Origin: Pseudophaeomoniella oleicola
Taxonomy: Eukaryota > Ascomycota > Eurotiomycetes > Phaeomoniellales > Phaeomoniellaceae
Length of the DNA: 64,000 bases
NCBI GenBank assembly: GCA_003868215.1
Contig: QWDQ01000014.1
Coordinates: 372,001-436,000 of the forward strand
Reading direction: 5' to 3'
The notes beneath the pieces were generated by a model. The model was not told the DNA's origin. It saw only the letters and a list, made by a program, of their open reading frames with translations, and made no database searches. Both the position numbers and the translations under genes were made by a program. Below, in pieces: positions 34,667 to 44,308 of the stretch. The stretch's first letter is position 1. Each line of letters opens with the position of its first letter.

Positions 34667-37600
34667 GCGTCGTGTTTTAGCGCGCTCTCCCGTGAAAGTG
34701 GTTGCATATCACCAATCATCACTACGATAGAGCACCTGCCAAGCAAAACCTCACTACGGTGTACTTGTCTTGTGAACAGCACAAATTTACATAAGCGGAA
34801 ATAGCATAACAAGATTTATGAACATCTGATATGGATTGTACGGTACGTCAAGAGAACACAGCATGCAGGATTGTGAAGGGCAAGAGGGAGACCTCTCGAG
34901 ACCTATCCTCCGTCAATAATTACTACGTAGTACTTGTGGTAGGTAGAGCACAGTATCCAAGGAGGTACTCCACTGCCTTCCGCCGAAACCGATGAACGTA
35001 GTATATTGTAGTATATTGTAGCCGACCCGAACTTCAGCCGATCTCGGCAGTTGTCTTTCGGGTGTCTCTTTTACGTACAGTGCAAGGAAAAAAGGAAAGA
35101 AGGAGGAGACCTGTCTACGACCACTTGCTTCTTTAGGAAACCGTCTTACGCAGCAGCTCGGGATACCTCGGCGGTCTCGGAGGTCTCATCCCTTACCAAT
35201 AGCTCCGGGAACTATTAATCAGAGACAGACAAGAGAGTCTACCATATGGTAATACTACGTACATAGTAGTATAATTTTACCGTAGTAACCTGGTAATTAA
35301 TACTGTATAATTAGAAGTCCATTCCTAATAAAGCATGGTGCTCCGCACCCCTATCCGATCTCTACGCAGAAAGCCCGTGATTGCGCAAAAGCAATACTAT
35401 TATGGCAGATCAAATTGAAACATGCCGCGGCATGGCATGGCCATGGCATTGCTACGTAGTATGGAGCTCAGCTTCCCAAGAGGGTATTTCATCGCCTCGT
35501 TGCTGATCATTAGATCTTCGGAACTTGGCGTGTGGAAGGATAGGTATCCGCGTTCTCGAATTCGTAATGATGATAAATCTACGTAGTAAAGTTACCCTCC
35601 TGTTCATATTAGCCCGTAGTAGTCCCATGACTCGTGTTGTAGTATCACATCAAGCTGAAGGAAGGGATTCACAATACGTTGCCAATGAGAACCACGTAAA
35701 AGGCACCTACGGCTGTTTCTGCCCTTATCTCTGATAATATGATGGCCAGACTGGCACTCATCTTGCGATGATTCCGATGTCAGGAATGCTGAGTGCCAAG
35801 TACCAGGTACATCATGGTATCAACTGTCATAACGTTGATACAGCTATGTATCGACATTGCAGGGAAAATAAAGGTGATTAGGCAGGCTGTGATCTAGCCA
35901 TACGTGCATTCAGCTCCGACGAAACATTTCATTCATGTTTCTATCATCCTTCTGTGGTCAATGCCTTCGGAGACTAGCCATCACTACTACGTACAGTTGT
36001 AACCGTTCTACATCGTAGTAGTATATCAGGCGAGCAGGGCGGAGACGGTGGAGCTTCAGTACGTGAGTGATCGGTGACTTGATGATGTCTGCGAGCTGAA
36101 CAGCGACAGGGGGTCAACCTCTTCAACGACACCGTGATGATGTGAGCATAAAATGGCTTCCGCTCCTGATCGGAGTTAATTGGTAGTCGTTTGGATTGAA
36201 GGTTTGATAATAGCATTATGGGAACTACTAATCAAGTAATATCGGGTGCCTGCCTAGATAGGTAGGAAGTGCCACTGAGCCACGATACATGCAGTATAGT
36301 ACAAATACAGGCATAGGAGTCGACATGGGATAGCCGGGAAGCATGGCTGTCTCGGCGCGCCCGGTGGCAGAGGACATAAGAAGCGGCTGAGCGGCCGAAG
36401 CGGACGTGGGCAGAAGGTGCGGGTTCGTCGTCGCTAGTAAGGATCCATGGAGTCTGTGCATGGCGAGGATGGTTGGCCCCGATCCACGCCCAAGAGGAAA
36501 GGTGGAAACTAAAGGCGCCAAGAATGTTGTCTCGTTCAGAGAGATGATTGGATGGATGGCAATCAGTACTTCCTTGTTGGGTAATACTGGCCATCTCCTT
36601 CCATGTTACCAAATCATACCGTGGTATCATACCAACATTGCATCCTTTCCCTCCTCCGCTTACCGGTCCCCACCTTCAGATGCAGGATTAGGATGTTGGC
36701 TCACACTCCTACCACTACTTCCGTAGGTACAATGCATCGTAGCAACACCTGTTTCCCTGTAATAGGACATAAATCCCTACCGCCATTCCATCTAAACGGT
36801 GAAGAATCAACGACTGGCTGATGATGCCCAGATGCCAATGCAACTGTTGTAGGTCTGTGCTGATCCGAGTCCGGTCAATTTCCTCCTTTGGTAACACCTG
36901 TGGATAAACCTCCGAGAAAGTCGTAATACTAGCCTGTCTCGCTGTGTCGTATCTAGGACGCAACCCAGTATTTTGGCTACTGTTATGTAGAACCGGAGGT
37001 TCGGCTCTGCAATATCCGCTTTGCGCTCTTCCTCGAAACCAGTATCGAGGGTTTCGTCGGCCGAAAATAATGTGAAAGAGAAACCAGGATGTGGTATGAT
37101 TTTGTGCTTTCCGACGCCAATATAAGTACCGAACTCCAAGACAGTCTCAAGATCGTTCTGCGTAGTCGATCTATTAATATTCTATTCCTCTTAATACGTA
37201 GTATGGTGCATTCTTTCAAAGATCGACGACGCCCAGCAACCGAGTAGATAGTGAAGCCTTCGATGACAAGCTACAAGAATGATCAACATCCAAATTGGGC
37301 AACAGTCTGTGTGAAGGCATGGCTATGCATGTCTCACAAAAGCCGCCAACTTTAGCGATCCGGGGTCGAAATACTAGCGCACCGTACATCACTCCCTGAT
37401 CCTTGATGCTGAGTGGTGTACGATGTACATACCATACTACGTAGTATTACGTAGTAGTAGTAGTAGACTGCACAGGGATACCTATTTCGCCATGTGGAAT
37501 CGCTAGCTTCAGATATGTTTACCCTATGGCCGAACGTCCTAAACCTTGGCCCTCGATGCAGCCGACATAGTGAGTCCTCTCTCTCCACTTTTCGGTCCCT

Positions 37601-38748
37601 TCCCTATATTCCGATCGATAGGTATGCGTGCAACAGTCTAGATGCCAGTGAGAGGATAGCATCAAGGATTGGAGCCGAGGTTAGGATCAGTTATCTGTTG
37701 CGTGATAATTCTTGGGATGGACTGGATGAACCAACAGTCCTGGTGGAAGACGATGTATCTCGATTTCTAGAGAGCAACATAAGTTACAGGACCTAGCTGC
37801 CTACCTCAGTAAGGATCTTGCTTGTCTCGCCTGATAATGTTGGTGACACCTCAGTAAATGAAGCGTTGGATTGTGAGAAGAGAGGACCACGCTCGCATGG
37901 CAGGGTCCTGACGAAGGGGAGTCCCGGTTTCGAAGGACGATATCGGGCGTTTTCCATGTGCTCTCCTGTGTCGTGATCATGATTAGCTGTAGGATGATCA
38001 TGCATTCTTGTAATTGCCGTAGGCGTCGTACGTATGCAACGGTGAACTATCTCGGTGAATGTGTCGAATATGGCAAAGTCACCGTCTCTCTTTTGCCTTC
38101 CTTCCTTTCCAGGCGTCCCACACATCTCTGCCGCCTTCGCGCCTCCGTCAGATCATGCTGCATCAGCACTGATCCTATTGCCATTCTTAGACAATGTTGG
38201 ATGTGCCTGTACCTGTACTTGTACCTGTATCTGTACTGTACAGTAAGGTAATCAAATCGATGCTTTTCACAGAGAGACTTCCTGCTTGACGCGCCTGTCC
38301 GAGGTTTCCCCCCTCCCATGTCCGACATGTATCAATCACCATATGGGGCAAGAGGTCAGAGTTGACTCGCATTTCCAGTCATGCTCCGTAATGCGTATGT
38401 ACTGTACTACATCGTATGTATATGCAGTGCTTCTCTTTCTCCTCCCGATTCACCCGGACCAATTCATCAACGCTTCTTGTGATTTTCTCGACCTATCGTA
38501 ATTGGTCATCAGTTCCTCTCCCGCTTTGTCTGTCTTTTCTATCTTTGTGGCTGTCTCTGTATCATCCTGTGTTACTCTCATTGGCTTCTCCCCCGAGCGT
38601 GAACTTGTAACGGCATTATTTACATCTGTGTGAAGCTGTTTCATAAACTCTGACACGGAGTCCTTCATTATCATTAGCTGCTCTGTCGTCCAGCGCCGTC
38701 TGTCTCAAGTAAAGATATCAAGCACTACCAACTGGCAGATTAGTGAAG
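34667..38748. other. Gene-poor region between divergent MCM6 and a TF-like gene
   Basis: About 4 kb without a supportable gene. It is enriched in TACGTAGTA-type motifs (34921, 34996, 35253, 35454, 35579, 35985, 36014, 37194, 37435) and contains CTGTAC/GTACCTG runs at 38205-38240. Short ORFs on both strands, the longest about 130 codons, show no family motifs. Confidence 0.5.
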
Positions 38749-40450
38749 ATGGACTTTTCTCAGTCTTCAGGGATGGGGGTTATCAAGGCAGGCAGGAAAC
38801 GCAAGGTTGACGGGCGGATGAAATCTACATCACAGGCACCACTCAACTTTCGGGACTCTCTATACTCGATGAAAGCTGCCGCGATGATCGAGAACAGTAT
38901 GTACCCTTCCTAACCCCATTTTATCTCCCTGTTGCTGAACGACGTGGCCTACAGAAGGCGAGACATTTACATCCGTCTCTCCTGTATCATCGTCACCCAA
39001 AGATGACCTAGCTGCCGGTGCTTTTCAATTTGTTGATCAGTCTGCATCGTCCCGAAGAGAAGCACGACGCTTTGTGATGCGACGTTCAGTGTGGCACCGT
39101 AAACAGGAGCAGACGAAACGACTGCAAAGTGCCTCACAAAGTCATGCTATTCCACAAGGTCAACCGACCGCTAGAAGTCCGACAAGTCCGGCATCGTCAT
39201 CTGACGCTTCGATACCGTTCAGTCCCCAAATGAAGGAGGCGACGATATCAAAGTTGACCATTGATACTCGGCGAAAATCTACCGTAAGTCTTGATGTGTT
39301 CTTCCAACATAATTCCTGACAATGTACACACAACCCATACGGTTACGATGACAATACTAGCTTCTATGTTTTCAACAGCGAACTTTTTCTACACACCTCT
39401 GCTTCGCATGACAACAGGCTGACAAGTTTTTAGTTACCGTACGACCCAGTCAGAAGCTGTTCAACTTCGCCAGAGACCGTACCGAGTCCCAGAACTGCAC
39501 CTAGTGCTACGAGAAAAAATTCATTCGAACCCCTTCCCATCCAGGTCGATGCCTGGAATTTGGTTGACATGTATCGCGAGAAGATGCGGTACGGTTCTGG
39601 ACTGAATGCTGGGATAGATCAAGTCAATAATGGCATCTGGAAGCAAACTGCATATGATCAGGTAAGTTTCCGAAGTACCTGTCTAGCTTTAGCTTTGAAC
39701 CCCTTCCGAGATGCCTTACAACACCTTTCCTTATCATCTGATAGATGTTGACCCAGATCTTTTCCTTAGGACAAGCCGAGATGAAGACGTGCTCCGAACT
39801 CAGAAGTTTGACAGTGATGCAGATGAGTCAGGCTTGCGGGCAACCCGGATTCACAACCCGGCATGGGCCTCAAGATACATTGCTTCAGCTCTCACACTTC
39901 TCCGGGAACACGGGGTCCCACCCCCGGTAGCAGGGATATATTTGCGTTTGTCGACTCAGATAGTGAGATCAACGCTCCGATTTCGACTACGGCATTTGAA
40001 CAGATGATGCGTATACGCTTACTATCTCTTTCATAATGCCGTATATTCCTCGCATCTGCAACGCATCCTGGTCTGGTCCAGCAAAGTACTCCAACGACAG
40101 GGAGTATTCAAGAGGGATTCATGCGTCTATACCTTGCTCTCGCTCGGGTGGGAAGGATATTCGAAGACAAGCAAGACGATGGGACTATATCATGGGGCAC
40201 GATATCTGGTGTGCCGACAAAAAGATTGAACACCGCTTGGGGGTCTGTTCCATCTCCAACTACGCAAATATTGCCATACCGATCCGAGACGACATCTCTA
40301 GACCATGAATTGGGCCCTAGGATCCTTTCGACGGCCTTCACAGAGCTCTTGCCAATTATAGTAATCGATATTGAGAAGATCTTGAATCAAGGTGTCAGAC
40401 GGTACTGCAAGATCAGCAGATTCCTCTTGAGATTCGGTGTGTACTGTTAG
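38749..40450 (+). CDS. Fungal transcription factor-like protein, model uncertain at 3' end
   Basis: Three exons are supported: 38749..38896, 38955..39283 and 39434..39661, all phase-consistent, with GTATGT and GTAAGT donors. They encode a Lys/Arg-rich start (AGRKRKVDGRMK) and then FQFVDQSASSRREARRF followed by VMRRSVWHRKQEQTKRLQ. This resembles the basic segment near the N-terminus of fungal-specific transcription-factor-like proteins that lack a zinc cluster. After exon 3 a GTAAGT donor at 39662 is clear, but the downstream exons change frame. Plausible later coding pieces are about 39827..40010 (ending STTAFEQMMR) and 40101..40450 (SIQEGFMRLYLALARVGRIF), joined by a 90-bp GTATAC...ACAG intron. 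I cannot complete the model, and cannot exclude a decayed gene. Confidence 0.4.
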
Positions 40451-41481
40451 TCTGCATTTGGAGATGGAGCTAGCATACGATCTCGCGTTCGGAGAGTCCG
40501 AGATTCCACATCAGGCATCCAGTCGATTAGTAATCGCTAGTCCGCTTCCTTCGTATCTCACTTGCGGTATGAGGGTGTCAGGCAGCCTCTACTTTACTCT
40601 CATTCTCTTGACCATCGTCTCGTATTCACATACGATCGTACGAGATTGCAAGCGGGCAACCTTCGTCAGCAGCGTCGACAAGTGTGGACCTCGGCGTCTC
40701 CGGATACACCCTGAGGCCGTCGTTCGTTGGGCTAGAGCACACAACCGATGATGGTACTATTTTCGGCAACCATCGAGGAGCCCAGAGCACGGTCCCTACC
40801 CTGGCCTATATTTTGACCTAGGCGTCCCCTCTACTCACCCCTCTATCATCGTCATGGCCCGGACTTCAGGATTCGGACAGCTCGACTGTTACCTGTCCGA
40901 CCGCTCTGTCGCCGCCCTGTTGCAATAGGTTCGCTTGTGTTTCCACAGAAATCAATTGAGTTATGAAACGAGAAACACGTGGCAAGTAATGTTTGATCAC
41001 AATGTGGAGCATACGAGGGTGTTAATAGACAGGTGGTATTCATCGGTACAGACGACTATATCTAGTCACCTTCTGGGTCTCGGCCGAAAAGAAGAAAGAG
41101 GAAACGTTGGACGGATATCCCAATCAATTCACACTTGTACATAGATCAATAATTATAGAACATAAGTTCCTGGCAGTCACGGAAGATCATGCTACAAGCC
41201 TCTCCCCCATTCACCACGAGCAGTCATGCAGATATATCCTTTCCTTTTACAGGTCCAGTGCAGGCTTTCTTTCAGCTTGATATTCAATCCAATTAAATTC
41301 TTATCTATCTTTTCTTCTACAATACTCCTAACCAAATTTGGATTCTAATCCAGAAGGTAAGGTAATAAATAGTACCGCGTCTCTAGGGAGGGGGAGGGGG
41401 AAAAAAAAAAAGGGTTGGACCAGATGGAAGAGTCTTCCACCGCATCAGATTTATAGACTGTAGCAAACGACCGTAGCAATT
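40451..41481. other. Intergenic region between TF-like gene and ammonium transporter
   Basis: About 1 kb. An ORF at 40437..40751 might belong to the preceding gene but has no motif. A G-rich tract followed by a run of A lies at 41390-41412, in the 3' flank of the transporter gene. Confidence 0.4.
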
Positions 41482-43204
41482 TCAGGCTTTCTGTTCAACG
41501 ACTTGGCCCTCGGAGGGTGTACCGGAACCACTGGACGTAGATCCAACAGCCGCCGCGTCATTGCTGCTAGTTGGGTTACCACCAGCAGCCGCCGCTGCCG
41601 CGCCACCACGTTGCCCTTGAATGAACAGCGGCTTCTCCTCGAACAGGGTCCAGTCCCCGATCGTCTCGTCGAAGAACTGGTCGGCGTCGAGACCGGCGGC
41701 CTCGGCCTCGTCGCTGACGCGCAGGTGCATGTACGGGATGTACTTGAGGATCAGGAGCAGCGCGCAGCTGACGACGAAGCTGTACGATGAGATGGCCGTG
41801 ATCTCGGCGAACTGCTTGCCGACCTGGATGCCGACGCCGTCGATGCCGCCGGGGGCGAGCGTGACGCCGTCGAGCGAGCTGATCCGTTGGGTCGCGAAGA
41901 TGCCGGTCAAGAAGGAGCCGGTCATGCCGCCGATGCCGTGGAGCTTGAAGACGTAGAGGCCGTCGTCGATCCCGAGGAGGTCGTTGATGGGGTTGGAGAG
42001 ATAGCAGACGACAGAAGTCAAAAACCCAATTACGGCCGCCAGCCACACTTCTACATACCCCGCGGCTGGAGTAATACCAACGAGGCCTGCGATCACGCCT
42101 TCACAGGCTCCTACAAGAGAGAATCGGCCTTTGTGCTTGATCATGTCGCACAAAATCCATCCAAGAGTACCTGTGGCTGCAGCTGTGTTGGTGTTGAAGG
42201 CAGCGAGCATCGCGCGTACGGAGCCGTTCAAAGCGGAACCACTGTATATGATAATGTGAGTCTTCCCACGTGATAAAACCTTTGGCAATACGATGAGATC
42301 GTAAGTTACTTACCCATTGAATCCAAACCATCCAAAGTAAATCAGAACGGTGCCCAAGAACACCAAGCTGACGTTGTGACCGCGAGGCCCTTTCTTCTGT
42401 CCCACAGTCTTTCTCTTTCCCAGAATAAGTGCGTAAGCCAACGCGCTCCACCCGCTGCTGATATGGACAGGACCACCGCCGGCGAAATCCAAGCTAGGCA
42501 GATTGTACAACCATCCAGCTGGGTTCCACGTCCAATTGGCAATCGGGCAGTAGACAATGGTTGCCCACCAGAAACCGAATATAGCCGCGGGGACGATACG
42601 ACCGCGTTCGAAAGCGCCCCCTACAACGATCATGACCGTACACGTACAGAAGAACATTTGATAGAGGCAGAACACGATCTCGGGGATGCTGGAGTTTCCG
42701 ATCGAAGGGGCAGCCATGACGTTCATCATGCCGAAGTTCTTGAGGTCGCCAATGAAAGGGCCAGCAGTGCGCGAGTAGGCAAGCGAGTAACCCCAGAACA
42801 TCCACTTGAAAAAAGAAAAGAAAAAAATCCGTTAGCTACCTATTCCGCAAAAGTGCCAGCTCGAGGGGAACTGCAGTCCTAAAGCACGGGAATATAGACA
42901 CATCACCTTACCTGAAATGTCGTAACTGCAGCAACAAGCAGGGACTGGAAGAGCATGGCGAGCGCTGACTTCCTTTGAGAGAGCCCACCATAGAGAAGGC
43001 CTAGGCCCGGAATGATAAGCCAAACGATGAAGCCGCAAAAGATCAGGTAAGTGTAGTTGTATTCATAGCCGACATATTGGGCGTTCACGTCGACCTCGAG
43101 GGGATTACCCCCCATGGGTTCCGACGCGTTGAAGGCTGGCTACATGGGTCACGGTCAGTGAGGCTCTTGCGATGAGGGAGAGGGATACCACGCACAGCGC
43201 TCAT
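41482..43204 (-). CDS. Ammonium transporter (MEP/AMT/Rh family)
   Basis: Exons on the minus strand are 43204..43196, 43139..42912, 42804..42314 and 42241..41482, giving 495 residues. The first coding exon is only ATG AGC GCT. The N-terminal part is PAFNASEPMGGNPLEVDV then YTYLIFCGFIVWLIIPGLGL, and 11 hydrophobic segments follow. Conserved marks are GLLYGGLSQRKSA, DFAGGGPVHISSGWSAL (first pore His) and FKLHGIGGMTGSFLTGIFA (second pore His). The cytosolic tail is Gly/Ala/Ser-rich and carries LFEEKPLF. It imports ammonium across the plasma membrane. MEP2-type sensing is possible but cannot be told from the sequence alone. An unusually GC-rich stretch (about 41640-41960) sits in the last exon. 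Confidence 0.94.
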
Positions 43205-44308
43205 GGTGAGTGGCTGTCACCACCAGTGACGTGAGGAGGGGTTCAAATGGAAACGGAAATGGCCTTTTGGAGAGCAGCAGGGACCACAATAGGGCAAGGC
43301 AGGGGGTAAAACAAAAAAGAGTCAACAAGAGATGCAGGAACTGGAGGAAAAGGTCGATCACTTATCGGGCCTGCACTAATCTACAATATCCAAATCTTAC
43401 AACCCACGTACAGTAGCAGTGAGATACACTCAACGGCCTCGACGGACGGGCCTGTCCAACACTTGTGACTGAGTTAGGCGATGCCTAGCCTATCCCGGGG
43501 AAAAAGACTGTGTCATCGACGACTACACCATAATATGAGCATTGCTGCGGCCCACTTGGGAAGCACTGATAAGGGAGGTAGGTAACTCGGGTCCGTAGTA
43601 AAGACAGATTGAAATACTATGTATACTGTAATGAGATATTAATTGGTAACCTGCTTATCAGCAACTCCGACGCCTTTTCCCTTGGCACATGCTTGGCTTG
43701 GTCTTGGTACTTCCTTCAGCGTCTCGGCGTGTGAGGTGTAAGTTAACATTATTGCCCGCTATCTTATTCAGGAAAGAAGTGTGAGGTGTAACGTTATTGC
43801 CCGCTAATCATCTTATTACAGTAAGGAAAGAAGTGTGAGTTGAGGATTTCGTTCTTTCGTTGAGCTACAGTAACTTGATTAGCGATAAGATAAGAAATCT
43901 AACTTACTTGCTGGATTCATTGACCATATTCGGCATAGGTTGATTTGAAGTCCCATGACAAGGGCGTCCGGCTCGCCGGTTGACACATTTCGGATTGCTC
44001 GTTGGGTCAGGTCAGGTCATAATTACTGTAACTTAACGATACCTGAAAAACAACAGAATAACAAGATCATTAATGACTATTATAGAGAGTGCTGTTAGAG
44101 ACGCCTTTAATTAGATATCACATCACCCAACTCATAACTTCTGCAGGTCAACACCCCCACTCCAGAAGCTCCCTAAATGTATTCCTAAACATGTATAACT
44201 CCTTCATGCTGCACTCTTTAACCAACTTGTGGCCCGAATGCTCCAATACTTGTAGTGCTTTTATAACCGGTAAGCCTTAGGTAGGTAAGGGGTATCTTTA
44301 CTATACAA
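43205..44308. other. Intergenic region with tandem repeat, upstream of ammonium transporter
   Basis: About 1.1 kb holding the transporter promoter and the 3' flank of the GPAT gene. It includes the imperfect tandem repeat at 43729 and an AT-rich stretch after 43840. No gene was recognised. Confidence 0.45.
43729..43839. repeat. Imperfect tandem duplication, about 50-bp unit
   Basis: Two neighbouring copies start GTGTGAGGTGTAA and end GGAAAGAA (43729..43778 and 43779..43832). Both contain ATTGCCCGCT and ATCTTATT. Small insertions separate the copies. A third copy begins with GTGTGAG at 43833 and stops. Confidence 0.8.

Noticed and set aside
36228-37139. Several overlapping minus-strand ORFs of 97-132 codons in the gene-poor region
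   Set aside because: No domain, no consistent splicing and no codon or family signal.
40011-40121. Apparent frameshifts in the TF-like gene
   Set aside because: A 90-bp intron with GTATAC and ACAG can restore the frame here, so I did not call point frameshifts.
41576-42046. 156-codon Arg/His-rich ORF overlapping the ammonium transporter
   Set aside because: Another frame of the GC-rich transporter exon; composition explains it.
42376-42882. 168-codon antisense ORF across the transporter
   Set aside because: It lies opposite conserved membrane segments and has no independent features.
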